Notes: generated by a model from the letters alone, not told the origin. A stretch of DNA of 64,000 bases from Longilinea sp964536805 (GCA_964536805.1 CAZHYQ010000005.1:1-64000), one strand, 5' to 3'; counted from the first letter of the stretch, positions 22,990 through 31,018 are shown. Numbers and translations are program-made.

Positions 22990-23904
22990 TTAGTTTTCGT
23001 CTTTCTCGAAAACAAAACCGTACAAACGCAGCGAGTCCGGATCGTCGCGCCAGTTCTTGTTCACCTTGACGCGCAATTCCAGGTAGACGTGCCGTCCCGA
23101 CATGGCTTCAATTTCCTGCCGGGCTGTGGTACCGATCTGTTTGAGCATGCTGGCACCCTGGCCAATCACGATGCCCTTGTGCGATTCGCGCTCGACAAAC
23201 AGGGTCGCTCCGATATAAACCTGCACTTCGCTGCGTTCTTTATATTCATCGATGCGGACTGCAATGCCATGCGGTATTTCGTCGCGCAGCAGGCGCAATG
23301 CTGCTTCGCGAATCAGGTCAGCAGCGATGTCGCGCTCGTACAGGTCGGTTATTTGTTCGGGATCGTAGTAGGGTTGTCCCAGGGGCATTGCTGAGAGAAT
23401 GCGTTTGAGCAGCGCATCGCGGCCTGTGCCGTTGGTGGCAGACAATGGGAACGGTTCGGCGCCTGGCCACAGCGCCAGGAATTCGGTTGTGTGCTCCGCC
23501 AGAACCTCTTGCGGGACCAGGTCCGTTTTATTGAGGGCTAAGAGAACCTGGGGCAGGTTTTTGCCGATCTTCTCAAGACGAGCCGCGATCAGTTGGTCTT
23601 CCTCCTGCGGCGGCTGGCTGGCATCCACCAGCCACACAATGATGTCTGCGTCTTCCAAAGTGGCTGCGGCGACGTCATTCATATATTCGCCCAGTTTGTG
23701 GACTGGTTTATGCAGCCCGGGCGTATCCATGAAGATAATCTGGCAATCGTCCTGGCTGAGAATGCCCAGCTGGCGCCGGCGGGTGGTCTGTGGCCGCGGC
23801 GAAACAGCCGCAATTTTCTGGCCGAGCAGGCCGTTCAACAAAGTAGATTTACCCACGTTGGGCCGTCCGACCAGGGTTACAAAACCGGAACGAAATTCGC
23901 TCAT
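22990..23904 (-). CDS. era: GTPase Era
   Basis: An essential cytoplasmic GTPase that binds the 3' end of 16S rRNA in 30S subunit maturation. The 304-residue protein shows G1 GRPNVGKST, G3 DTPGLHKP and G4 NKTDL, then the C-terminal KH domain (about 205-304) with ERESHKGIVIGQGASMLKQIG. The start ATG follows GGGAGAAGG. It lies 15 bp after ogt on the same strand and is probably cotranscribed with it. Confidence 0.96.
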   Translation of the reverse strand: MSEFRSGFVTLVGRPNVGKSTLLNGLLGQKIAAVSPRPQTTRRRQLGILSQDDCQIIFMDTPGLHKPVHKLGEYMNDVAAATLEDADIIVWLVDASQPPQEEDQLIAARLEKIGKNLPQVLLALNKTDLVPQEVLAEHTTEFLALWPGAEPFPLSATNGTGRDALLKRILSAMPLGQPYYDPEQITDLYERDIAADLIREAALRLLRDEIPHGIAVRIDEYKERSEVQVYIGATLFVERESHKGIVIGQGASMLKQIGTTARQEIEAMSGRHVYLELRVKVNKNWRDDPDSLRLYGFVFEKDEN

Positions 23905-23919
23905 CCTTCTCCCGTCATA

Positions 23920-24465
23920 TTAAAATAACTGGTTTTGAAAGGTGGAACCTTCCAGGTTTAATAACCAGGCTTTGGTTTTTATACCGTACAACCCGCTGTA
24001 TCCATGCAGGCGGTTGTCGGCGCCGACCACGCGGTGGCAGGGCAGCACAATCGGGATCGGGTTGGAAGCCATGGCTTGCCCCACTGCCCGCGCCCCATTT
24101 GTTAATCCCAGAGATGCAGCCAGATCGCCGTACGTGCGCACCTGGCCGCAGGGAATGGCAGCGGCAGCTCTTAGTGCATGTACCGAAAAATCCGGTATGC
24201 CGCGCCAATCGATGGGCAGGTCAAATTCACGGCGTTGGCCCAGCAGGTATTCATATAATTGCATTAGTGCTTCAGCCAGGTGAGGCGGTGCAGGCAATTC
24301 CGCGGGCGCCAGCCAGGCATGCAGTTCAGAGGCAACCGGCGCCAGTGCAGAAAAATCCAACCGCACCAGTCCCACCGTTGAAACTGTAACAGTCAGCGGT
24401 CCCAGCGGGGAGGGAAATAAATGATCTGCCCAAAGCGGTGCAAGCGCATCAAGGTGATCATTCAT
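23920..24465 (-). CDS. ogt: Methylated-DNA--protein-cysteine S-methyltransferase
   Basis: A suicide repair protein that transfers the alkyl group from O6-alkylguanine to its own cysteine. The active-site motif VLPCHRVVG is present near residue 140, with VGQAMASNPIPI before it and the DNA-binding winged helix (RTYGDLAASLGL) upstream. At 181 residues it matches Ogt/MGMT, with an N-terminal domain but no Ada-type zinc domain. The start ATG follows CAGGAGGTTC. Confidence 0.94.
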   Translation of the reverse strand: MNDHLDALAPLWADHLFPSPLGPLTVTVSTVGLVRLDFSALAPVASELHAWLAPAELPAPPHLAEALMQLYEYLLGQRREFDLPIDWRGIPDFSVHALRAAAAIPCGQVRTYGDLAASLGLTNGARAVGQAMASNPIPIVLPCHRVVGADNRLHGYSGLYGIKTKAWLLNLEGSTFQNQLF

Positions 24466-24662
24466 TGGCGAACCTCCTGTTCTGTACTCATTCTACACGA
24501 TAATCGTCATTCTCAAGAGCAGTTCGGCGGTTAAGATGCGGTTGTAAGAAAGTTGTTTGTAAGGCAAGCGTAGGGTAAGCGTAGGGTAGGCGTCAAGTAA
24601 TCGGACAAAATTTCTGCTAATATAACATGCAAGGGCGACTTCTCTTCTTCTCCTCCTTAAGA

Positions 24663-24691
24663 GAGCGCCGGGGTCGGCGTCCCCGGCGCTC
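24663..24691 (+). repeat. Strong GC hairpin
   Basis: An 11-bp perfect stem (GAGCGCCGGGG / CCCCGGCGCTC) with a 7-nt loop and no T-tract directly after it. It may be the 3' stem of a small RNA or part of a two-hairpin terminator with 24700-24730. Confidence 0.5.
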
Positions 24692-24699
24692 GATAATTT

Positions 24700-24730
24700 A
24701 ACCGGTCTGGTAAACAGACCGGTTTTGTTT
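24700..24730 (+). terminator. Rho-independent terminator before the phosphoribosyltransferase gene
   Basis: A 10-bp stem (AACCGGTCTG / CAGACCGGTT) with a 5-nt loop, followed by TTTGTTTT on the plus strand. No protein gene on the plus strand precedes it closely (ogt and era face left), so it must end an RNA that begins within this gap or read-through transcription. Confidence 0.6.
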
Positions 24731-24737
24731 TGCCTTT

Positions 24738-24765
24738 TTGTGATATATTACCGAGTTGGTACAAT
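24738..24765 (+). promoter_or_regulatory. Promoter of the phosphoribosyltransferase gene
   Basis: TTGTGA (24738-24743), a 16-nt spacer and TACAAT (24760-24765) preceded by TGG, giving a short leader with GGAGG. Confidence 0.5.
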
Positions 24766-24785
24766 GCTGTCTTTGGAGGATGGTG

Positions 24786-25340
24786 ATGCCCGAACAACGT
24801 GACGTTTATCCGATTGATATCGCAGGCGTGCACCGCGAACTGCGCCTTTTTCAGATCAAACCCGGTCTGCGGATCGCGATTTTGAATATCCTGGGCGATA
24901 CCGAACTGGTCGAAGCCTGCGCCAAGGCCCTGGCTGAAAAGTTGGCGGCGATTGATTACGAGGTGATTGTAACGGCGGAATCAAAGAGCATACCGCTGGC
25001 CTATGCGCTGTCTGAAAAGACCCACAAGCCCTTCATCGTGCTGCGCAAGAGCTACAAGCCCTATATGGGCGATGCCATTACGGCTGAGACGCTTTCCATC
25101 ACCACCGGCGCACCGCAGACCTTGTACCTGGATGAAAAGGACCGCGATACCGTCAAGGGCAAACGCGTGATTATCGTGGACGATGTCATCAGCACGGGCT
25201 CCACGCTGCAGGGCATGCGGCTGCTGCTCGACCGTGCCAGCGCAACCGTGGCCGTTGAAGCGGCCATCCTGACGGAGGGCGAACGGGCCAAGTGGCGCGA
25301 TATCATTGCTTTGGGCCATTTGCCCGTTTTTACCGATTGA
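24786..25340 (+). CDS. Phosphoribosyltransferase (adenine-type)
   Basis: A 184-residue type I phosphoribosyltransferase with the PRPP-binding signature VIIVDDVISTGST near residue 120. The ESKSIPLAYALSE and PFIVLRKSYKPYM stretches resemble those around the flexible loop of adenine/xanthine enzymes. It probably salvages a purine base to its nucleotide in the cytoplasm. The exact base cannot be read from sequence, so no symbol is given. The ATG at 24786 lies 6 nt after GGAGG; an ATG at 24780 abuts the ribosome-binding site. Confidence 0.87.
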   Translation: MPEQRDVYPIDIAGVHRELRLFQIKPGLRIAILNILGDTELVEACAKALAEKLAAIDYEVIVTAESKSIPLAYALSEKTHKPFIVLRKSYKPYMGDAITAETLSITTGAPQTLYLDEKDRDTVKGKRVIIVDDVISTGSTLQGMRLLLDRASATVAVEAAILTEGERAKWRDIIALGHLPVFTD

Positions 25341-25405
25341 TTTAACCAACTAACTTGTAAAAACCCGGGTGGCGCATCCCACCGCCTGATTAATTCTAGA
25401 AATAA

Positions 25406-25978
25406 TTAGTCCTCCCAGAGCAACCGCGATGGTTGGCCGGCGTCCGTGCAACCCGGCGTATCATCAAGCGGTTGACCGTTCGGATCCTGGAGCGGGACCG
25501 TGAGTGCTGCGGAGGAATTGGTAACCGTAAACTGCAGGGTCAGCCCGCCAGCGGGAATTGGACCGCACCAATTTTGCCAGCGAAACAGCACCTGGTAGGA
25601 TTGTTCAGGCTGAATAACAATTGAAAAGTCCTGATTGGCGGACGGATCGATGACAACCATTGGCTGAAGGTTTTCATTCAACACGGAGAGTTCGAACTTG
25701 CCAGCCAATGGACACGGTTGGCTGGCATAATTTGTCAAAGTCAATTGTCCGAGCAGCGCGCCTTCCTGTGCACCTGTCCAGGTGGCAGTAGCCGTAAAAC
25801 TCAACAGGTTGCATTCCGTTGCGACAGCCGGTGCGGCAACAGGTGGGGTAGCCGGTGCAGTTCCACAGCCGGTCAACAGCCAGGCTAATGCGATCAATGC
25901 GAACAGGAAGAAGCATGAACGCTGCCGGATGCCAGCCGACCGGGGTTGATCCATCAGGGTTTGCCTAACCCTCGCCAT
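25406..25978 (-). CDS. Secreted lipoprotein with DUF4232-like domain
   Basis: A 190-residue lipoprotein. It has a positively charged start, a hydrophobic run and lipobox LLTGC, followed by an Ala/Pro linker (TAPATPPVAAPAVA). The rest looks like an immunoglobulin-like beta domain. Four cysteines suggest disulfides (ECNLLSF, QPCPLAG, NWCGPI, PGCTDAG), as in DUF4232 proteins. Function unknown. The start is uncertain: ATG at 25978 overlaps the end of the GIY-YIG gene by 14 bp, and ATG at 25954 lies just beyond it. Confidence 0.7.
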   Translation of the reverse strand: MARVRQTLMDQPRSAGIRQRSCFFLFALIALAWLLTGCGTAPATPPVAAPAVATECNLLSFTATATWTGAQEGALLGQLTLTNYASQPCPLAGKFELSVLNENLQPMVVIDPSANQDFSIVIQPEQSYQVLFRWQNWCGPIPAGGLTLQFTVTNSSAALTVPLQDPNGQPLDDTPGCTDAGQPSRLLWED

Positions 25979-26240
25979 GAACAAATTCAACCTGCGTTTT
26001 TTGTTCTGCCAGGGCTTTCTTTTGTGCGTGGCTCAGATGTTTTAGGGAATGTTCGCGTTTCAAAGCGCTGGAAACATCCGGCTGTTCTTCCACATAAACC
26101 AGGCGCACCGGCCGGTGCAGGCGGGTGTAACGGGCACCCCGACCGCGATTATGCTGGCGGGCGCGCCGTACAGGGTCAGTTGACCACCCGGTGTAATAGC
26201 TGCCGTCAGCGCATTCGACGATATAGCAAAAGACCGGCAT
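25965..26240 (-). CDS. GIY-YIG nuclease superfamily protein (UPF0213-type)
   Basis: A 91-residue single-domain protein. FCYIVECADGSYYTGWSTD holds the GIY-YIG-type paired strands. Arg in VRRARQHNRG and Glu in LKREHSLKHLS fit the catalytic Arg and metal-binding Glu of the family, along with KALAEQK. Small stand-alone members are called putative endonucleases; cellular roles are mostly unknown. The ATG at 26240 gives the family-typical start MPVFCYIV. It lies 10 bp after tyrA on the same strand. Confidence 0.82.
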   Translation of the reverse strand: MPVFCYIVECADGSYYTGWSTDPVRRARQHNRGRGARYTRLHRPVRLVYVEEQPDVSSALKREHSLKHLSHAQKKALAEQKTQVEFVHGEG

Positions 26241-26250
26241 GATCGGATGC

Positions 26251-27231
26251 CTATGACCGCCTGTCGCGAGGTTTGATCCCCACCAGGCGGCCCAAAACTT
26301 CGCCAATGGTGGGCATTTTTTGCACTTCAGATTCTTCCCAATCGGCAGCCAGCCGGTGGGAATACCAATCCTTGCGTGCTTCCAGGGCGCGCTGCATCAT
26401 ATCGTTCAAGCCTTCCCGGTCCTGGTTGGTTACATACTCGCGGATCAATTGCAGGCTGCCGATGAGGTCATCCAGCACGCGCAGCGAATTTTCGCGGTTG
26501 GCCAGGGTAATTTCCCCCAACGCGGCCGGGCCGTCCAAAAATTCTGCCGGCAGGGTAGCCTGGGCAAATGAACGCCCAGCCAGACGCTGCCCTTCCTTCC
26601 AGGAGGGTTGGTTGGCAATGGCTGAAAGCAGGCCAACAGATGCCAGCTTGGGCAGCAAATCATTTGCGGCCAAGAGACCGTCCACCTCGGCGGCGTCGGC
26701 AAAATATATTTTCGCACCGGCCAGGTGGGCGATATCGGCAGCCAGTTTGACGGCATCCGGCTGAGTGGAAGGCTCGTTGGTGACGAGCATGAGACTCTTG
26801 TTGAATAAATCCGCATGAACCGCGTTGATGCCTGTCGCCGTTTCCTCGAGATAATCCGGGTTGATGGTGGGTGTCATGGAGATGAAATAGCGTTCTTCGG
26901 GCAGCAATTCTTGCGCCCAGGCTGCGACGGCGGTTTTTAACGGCGACGTGTCGATGATCACCGCTCCGGCGCGGCAAATGGGGCCAATAAATTCGAGCGT
27001 TTCGCGGATTTGATCTACTGGAAGCGCCAGGAGGACAACGTCCGCTTTTTCGACGGCTGCCGAAAGGTTGTAGGCAATGTGATCCACCGCGCCCATTTTT
27101 TGCGCACGTTGGGCACTAAGCGGTTCGCGGTCTGAACCAGTGCGGTAAATTTTATCTTTGTGTTCCTTCAATGCCAGGCCAAATGAAGCGCCGACCTGAC
27201 CCAATCCAAGGATTGATAAATTGATGCTCAC
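26251..27231 (-). CDS. tyrA: Prephenate/arogenate dehydrogenase family protein
   Basis: An NAD(P)-dependent dehydrogenase of tyrosine synthesis. The N-terminal Rossmann motif is ILGLGQVGASFGLAL. VVLLALPVDQIRETL and the catalytic region VIIDTSPLKTAV follow, then a helical dimerisation domain (about 170-290). The 326 residues are close to the usual length without an ACT domain. The start is GTG at 27231, 6 nt after GGGAGG, overlapping the stop of the upstream protease gene by 4 bp (GTGA). Some members of this fold act on other substrates, so the pathway role is likely rather than certain. Confidence 0.8.
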   Translation of the reverse strand: MSINLSILGLGQVGASFGLALKEHKDKIYRTGSDREPLSAQRAQKMGAVDHIAYNLSAAVEKADVVLLALPVDQIRETLEFIGPICRAGAVIIDTSPLKTAVAAWAQELLPEERYFISMTPTINPDYLEETATGINAVHADLFNKSLMLVTNEPSTQPDAVKLAADIAHLAGAKIYFADAAEVDGLLAANDLLPKLASVGLLSAIANQPSWKEGQRLAGRSFAQATLPAEFLDGPAALGEITLANRENSLRVLDDLIGSLQLIREYVTNQDREGLNDMMQRALEARKDWYSHRLAADWEESEVQKMPTIGEVLGRLVGIKPRDRRS

Positions 27232-27881
27232 GCACGGCCTCCCAAAAGAATTTGAAGAATGGTATTCATCGGAGGTCCCATAATCCACCCGATTACGTTT
27301 ACGCCCAGCAGCGGGCCGAGAAAGACCAATGCCATCAATATCATCGAACCGTATGGATGGAGGCGCTCAAAAAAACGGTCCAACGGCGGAGGAAGGAAAT
27401 AGGCGGCAATTTTTTCGCCGTCCAATGGTGAAATGGGAATGAGATTGAAAAGCATCAACACCAGGTTGATGGCCATAAACTGGTAAAGAAAGGAATACAG
27501 TGACGGGACGAGATCGGAGCCAGCCGAAAAGCTCACCCAATGGAAGCGCAGCGGGATGGCTGCAACGATTGCCATCAACAGGTTGGAAAGCGGGCCGGCG
27601 AGCGAAACCCACATCACGCCGGCGGAAGAACGGCGCGTCACCGCGTAGGGGTTGATTTCCACCGGTTTGGCCCAACCAAACCCGACAAAAAGCAGCATGA
27701 TCGATCCCACCAGATCCAAATGGGCGACCGGGTTGAGGGTCAGCCGCCCTTGAATGCGCGGGGTATCGTCGCCCAGCCGGTAAGCGGTGAGTGCATGGGA
27801 AAATTCATGCACGGTGAAGGCGATCATTAATGTGATGATACGGGTAAAAATCAGCGCAGGGGTAATGCCGGATCCGAACAT
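27228..27881 (-). CDS. Site-2 protease family (M50) membrane metalloprotease
   Basis: A 217-residue polytopic zinc protease. The HEXXH motif appears as TVHEFSHALTAYRLGD near residue 25. FVGFGWAKPVEINPYAV follows near residue 70, and the third ligand is in NLIPISPLDGEK near residue 155. Short members of this M50 subgroup are related to FtsH-independent intramembrane proteases, but their substrates are mostly unknown. It has no PDZ domain. It is translationally coupled to tyrA downstream. Confidence 0.88.
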   Translation of the reverse strand: MFGSGITPALIFTRIITLMIAFTVHEFSHALTAYRLGDDTPRIQGRLTLNPVAHLDLVGSIMLLFVGFGWAKPVEINPYAVTRRSSAGVMWVSLAGPLSNLLMAIVAAIPLRFHWVSFSAGSDLVPSLYSFLYQFMAINLVLMLFNLIPISPLDGEKIAAYFLPPPLDRFFERLHPYGSMILMALVFLGPLLGVNVIGWIMGPPMNTILQILLGGRA

Positions 27882-27950
27882 TCAACCTCTGATGAATTGC
27901 ATCGCTCTCTATATAATGAAGAACAGTCCGAAGGCGATTATAACATGGGT

Positions 27951-27958
27951 GGTATAAT
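27951..27958 (+). promoter_or_regulatory. -10 box 6 nt before a GTG start (leaderless candidate)
   Basis: GGTATAAT, with T at 27950 giving an extended TGG form. The GTG at 27965 follows after 6 nt, without a Shine-Dalgarno sequence. Confidence 0.55.
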
Positions 27959-27964
27959 CCTGGC

Positions 27965-28174
27965 GTGCTCCCCGAACTAGCCCTTAATGACATCGTGCGG
28001 CTGCGTAAGGCGCACCCCTGCGGCAGTTTTGACTGGCAGGTGGTCCGGCTGGGCGCGGATATTGGTCTGGAATGCTGCCAGTGCAAAAGACGGGTGTTGC
28101 TTTCACGGCGCGAACTTGCGCGCCGCTTGAAAAAAATCCTTCCCAAGGAAACTGATGGCTCAAACCCCGGTTAA
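27965..28174 (+). CDS. DUF951 family protein
   Basis: A 69-residue protein of the small DUF951 family, recognisable from LNDIVRLRKAHPCGSFDWQ, VVRLGADIGLECCQCKRRV and LSRRELARRLKKIL. Cysteines in HPCG and CCQC suggest a metal site in a small beta-barrel. Function is unknown; members are often near ribosome- or division-related genes in Firmicutes. It starts with GTG directly after a -10 box. Its last 20 bp overlap the next gene, whose ribosome-binding site lies inside it, so the two are coupled. Confidence 0.85.
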   Translation: MLPELALNDIVRLRKAHPCGSFDWQVVRLGADIGLECCQCKRRVLLSRRELARRLKKILPKETDGSNPG

Positions 28175-29294
28175 TAAGCCGCACATCCTGTTCCTGTTTT
28201 CCGATACGGGCGGCGGGCACCGCAGTGCTGCCGAAGCAATCATCGAAGCTCTCAACCTTGAATATCCCGGACAATTCACCACTGAAATGGTGGATATTTT
28301 CAGGCAATATGCGCCGCGCCCTCTCAATTACGTACCAGATTTCTACCCGGTAATGACCCGCCTGCCGCGCATGTGGGGTATGGGTTACCGCGTCATTGAT
28401 GGACGCCGGCGGGTGCGGAACATGTATTACGCGGTTTGGCCTTATGTCCGTACTTCGCTGCAGCGTTTACTGCGCGAACATCCCAGCGACCTGGTTGTTT
28501 CGGTCCACCAACTGCCGAATATTCCCATTGTGTGGGCGATGGGACACGAACGAAGGCCTTTTATGACCGTGGTGACCGATTTGGTCTCGACCCATGCCGC
28601 CTGGTTCAACCCCAGAGCCAACCTTGTCATTGTTCCCACTGAAATTGCCAAAGAACGTGCGTTGGAAATGGGCTTGCAGCCAGACCGGGTGCAGGTGGTG
28701 GGTATGCCGGTGGCCACGCGCTTTACAACGCCGGGGGCTGATCGAGATGATTTGCGTAAGAAGTTTGGTTGGCCGGCAGATCTGCCAGTGGTGCTGATGG
28801 TCGGTGGCGGCGATGGCATGGGGCCTTTGGGTGCGGCAGTGAAAGCAATTGATTCGGCCGGGCTGCCAACATTTTTGGCCGTTATTTGCGGGCGAAATGA
28901 CGCCCTGCGCAGCAATCTGCAAACACATGAATGGAATTTGGAGCATGCCATTTACGGTTTTGTCCGCGATATGCCCGATTTGATGCGCGCCGCGGATATC
29001 ATTGTCACCAAGGCAGGCCCTGGCACCATCAGCGAAGCCTTTATCGCCGGCTTGCCCATCATCCTCTACAGCCGCTTACCCGGCCAGGAAGACGGCAACG
29101 TCAGCTTCGTGGTTGATGAGGGCGCCGGGGTATGGGCACCTGAACCTGAGCAGGTCGTTGAGACATTGAGATCCTGGCTGAAGGATCCAAAATCGCTTGA
29201 AATGGTTTCTGCGGCTTCGCGCCGCCTGGCCCGCCCGCAAGCCACCCGCCAAATTGCCCGATTGGTGGCGCAACAGGCCGGGATAAACAAATAA
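28155..29294 (+). CDS. MGDG synthase-like glycosyltransferase (GT28 type)
   Basis: A 379-residue processive glycosyltransferase related to plant monogalactosyldiacylglycerol synthase and UgtP of Bacillus. The N-terminal glycolipid domain begins ILFLFSDTGGGHRSAAEAI. TDLVSTHAAWFN lies near 140, and the C-terminal nucleotide-sugar site has MVGGGDGMGPLG, FVRDMPDLMRAADIIVTKAGPGTISEA and LPGQEDGN. It probably adds glucose or galactose to diacylglycerol at the inner face of the membrane to make a membrane glycolipid. Ribosome-binding site AAGGAAACTG. Confidence 0.9.
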   Translation: MAQTPVNKPHILFLFSDTGGGHRSAAEAIIEALNLEYPGQFTTEMVDIFRQYAPRPLNYVPDFYPVMTRLPRMWGMGYRVIDGRRRVRNMYYAVWPYVRTSLQRLLREHPSDLVVSVHQLPNIPIVWAMGHERRPFMTVVTDLVSTHAAWFNPRANLVIVPTEIAKERALEMGLQPDRVQVVGMPVATRFTTPGADRDDLRKKFGWPADLPVVLMVGGGDGMGPLGAAVKAIDSAGLPTFLAVICGRNDALRSNLQTHEWNLEHAIYGFVRDMPDLMRAADIIVTKAGPGTISEAFIAGLPIILYSRLPGQEDGNVSFVVDEGAGVWAPEPEQVVETLRSWLKDPKSLEMVSAASRRLARPQATRQIARLVAQQAGINK

Positions 29295-29313
29295 GCCTTG
29301 CCGGTTTTGGGGG

Positions 29314-29319
29314 TATAAT
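29314..29319 (+). promoter_or_regulatory. -10 box 6 nt before a start codon (leaderless candidate)
   Basis: Perfect TATAAT, then TTTTTC and the ATG of tsaE at 29326. No Shine-Dalgarno sequence. Confidence 0.6.
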
Positions 29320-29325
29320 TTTTTC

Positions 29326-29820
29326 ATGCCTATCCTGGATCCTTCTACGGTCGAATTTTTCAGCCGCAGCCCCGATCAGACCCGTCGGGTGGGGATGCGT
29401 CTTGGCGCGCTGCTGCAACCTGGCGACCTGGTGTGCCTGTGTGGCGACTTGGGAGCAGGGAAAACAACCCTGGTTCAAGGCATTGCCCAGGGTTGGGGTT
29501 CGCTGGATGCCGTGTCAAGTCCAACCTTTGTCCTGTGCAACCTCTACCGCCGGCCGGACGGGCAGGCATTGAATCATCTGGATGCTTACCGGCTGCAATC
29601 GGCTCTGGAAGCCGAAGAGCTAGATCTGGACCAGATGTTGGATTACGGCGCACTGGTCGTTGAATGGCCGGATCGTATCCGCAGCGCGTTACCGCAGACC
29701 TGCCTTTGGGTCGATTTGCGGTGGATGGCCGAAGAACAACGGGGTATGGTTTTTACTCCCCATGGTGCGCGTTATGAAACGCTGGTGAACGAATTCCGCC
29801 GGCGGGTGTACGGAGGGTAA
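29326..29820 (+). CDS. tsaE: tRNA threonylcarbamoyladenosine biosynthesis ATPase TsaE
   Basis: The small ATPase of the TsaB-TsaD-TsaE complex, which forms t6A at position 37 of ANN-decoding tRNAs. The P-loop GDLGAGKTTLVQGIAQ lies at about residues 44-60, followed by VSSPTFVLCNLYR, HLDAYRL and VVEWPDRI, all typical. 164 residues is normal length. tsaB follows after 1 bp, and rimI after that. TsaD is not in this window. Probably transcribed leaderless. Confidence 0.95.
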   Translation: MPILDPSTVEFFSRSPDQTRRVGMRLGALLQPGDLVCLCGDLGAGKTTLVQGIAQGWGSLDAVSSPTFVLCNLYRRPDGQALNHLDAYRLQSALEAEELDLDQMLDYGALVVEWPDRIRSALPQTCLWVDLRWMAEEQRGMVFTPHGARYETLVNEFRRRVYGG

Positions 29821-29821
29821 A

Positions 29822-30490
29822 ATGCTGCTGGCGGTTGATACTTCCACCCAATGGGTTGGGCTGGCACTCTATGATGGCGCCCAGGTATTGGGCGAGGTTG
29901 TCTGGCAATCGCAAAGCCATCACACCACCGAACTGGCACCGGCGATCGCCGATTTACTACAGCGCTGCGGGGTGCGTTCCGATGACCTCAAAGCCTGTGC
30001 TGTAGCCCTAGGCCCTGGCTCATTTACCGCATTGCGCATTGGATTGGCTGCGGTCAAAGGAATGGCACTGGCCTTACGCATTCCCATCGTGGGCGTGCCG
30101 ACGCTGGATATTCTGGCGGCTGCCCAGGCTGTCCGTGAGCTGCCGATGGTGTGTATGCTGCAGGCTGGGCGGGGCAAGCTGGCAGCCGGCTGGTATCACG
30201 CTGTCCGCGGGCAATGGGTGGCAAAAGGCGGCGCAAATGTGACCAATGCCGAGGCGTTGGCGGATATGATCGAAAAACCGACGCTGGTATGCGGCGAGTT
30301 AACAGCCGCTGAGCGGCAGGTGTTCAGCCGCAAGAAAAAGATCGCTTTACTGATTTCACCGGCACATTCGCTGCGCCGCCCGGGTTTCCTGGCTGAATTA
30401 GGCTGGAAACGCTGGCAATCCGGCAAAATGGATGATGTTGTGTCATTGGCGCCCATTTATTTGCATTATGCCGAGGGGATTCCAGAGTGA
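29822..30490 (+). CDS. tsaB: tRNA threonylcarbamoyladenosine biosynthesis protein TsaB
   Basis: The scaffold partner of TsaD in t6A synthesis, a cytoplasmic ASKHA-fold protein. It starts MLLAVDTSTQWVGLALYDG and contains SHHTTELAPAIADLL and the typical GPGSFTALRIGLAAVKGMA near residue 65. 222 residues, normal. The start ATG lies a few bases after GGAGGG and overlaps the tsaE stop region. The stop overlaps rimI by 4 bp. Confidence 0.95.
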   Translation: MLLAVDTSTQWVGLALYDGAQVLGEVVWQSQSHHTTELAPAIADLLQRCGVRSDDLKACAVALGPGSFTALRIGLAAVKGMALALRIPIVGVPTLDILAAAQAVRELPMVCMLQAGRGKLAAGWYHAVRGQWVAKGGANVTNAEALADMIEKPTLVCGELTAAERQVFSRKKKIALLISPAHSLRRPGFLAELGWKRWQSGKMDDVVSLAPIYLHYAEGIPE

Positions 30491-31002
30491 GCGAGCCGGA
30501 ATTGGTTCTCAGGCCGATGACAAAGTCCGATATCAGCCAGGTTTTTGCCCTGGATGTGATGTCATTCAGTTTGCCCTGGCCGGAACGATCCTACCATTAC
30601 GAGGTCGAAGAAAATTTGCATTCCCGTCCCTGGGTGATGGAGGATGCCCGCCAAACTCCGCCCCGCATCGTTGGAATGATTGTGGTATGGATGATTTTGG
30701 ATGAAGCTCATGTTGCCACCCTGGCAGTCCATCCCGATTACCGCCGGCGCGGCATTGGGCAACATCTGCTGGCCAATGCTTTGCTTGAAGCGCAAAAAGA
30801 AGGCGCCGTCCTGGCTTTTCTGGAAGTACGAAGGAGCAATCTGGCGGCACAGGCACTTTATCAGCAGTTTGGTTTCGTCGAAGACGGCACCCGACCGCAT
30901 TATTATGCCGACAACGGCGAAGATGCCATTCTATTAAGTCTGCGGCCGCTCGATCCGCGGGTACTGACCTTGTTGCTGAATGCCAGCGAGAGAATCTCAT
31001 AA
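30487..31002 (+). CDS. rimI: Ribosomal-protein-alanine N-acetyltransferase (RimI-type)
   Basis: A GNAT acetyltransferase. The acetyl-CoA motif is VATLAVHPDYRRRGIGQHLLANALL (about residues 77-101), and the C-terminal LEVRRSNLAAQALYQQFGFVEDG motif is the RimI signature. The family acetylates the N-terminus of ribosomal protein S18; other targets are possible. The GTG start overlaps the tsaB stop (GTGA). The tsaE-tsaB-rimI order is common in bacteria. Confidence 0.9.
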   Translation: MSEPELVLRPMTKSDISQVFALDVMSFSLPWPERSYHYEVEENLHSRPWVMEDARQTPPRIVGMIVVWMILDEAHVATLAVHPDYRRRGIGQHLLANALLEAQKEGAVLAFLEVRRSNLAAQALYQQFGFVEDGTRPHYYADNGEDAILLSLRPLDPRVLTLLLNASERIS

Positions 31003-31018
31003 GGGCGGAGGTCGGCAC

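Larger units (their letters stand above)
24466..24785. other. 320-bp intergenic region with tandem 11-bp repeat and two hairpins
   Basis: No protein gene is visible. It holds two tandem copies of AAGCGTAGGGT near 24566-24587, a possible -10 (TATAAC near 24620), a pyrimidine-rich stretch, then two hairpins (separate entries) and the promoter of the phosphoribosyltransferase gene. A short RNA ending at one of the hairpins is possible but unproven. Confidence 0.4.

Noticed and set aside
24560..24595. CRISPR-like repeats
   Set aside because: Only two adjacent 11-bp copies without spacers.
3610..25405. Shared TTCTAGAAATAA at the 3' ends of the genes at 3623 and 25406
   Set aside because: Only 12 bp, AT-rich and not part of a convincing hairpin; chance similarity cannot be excluded.
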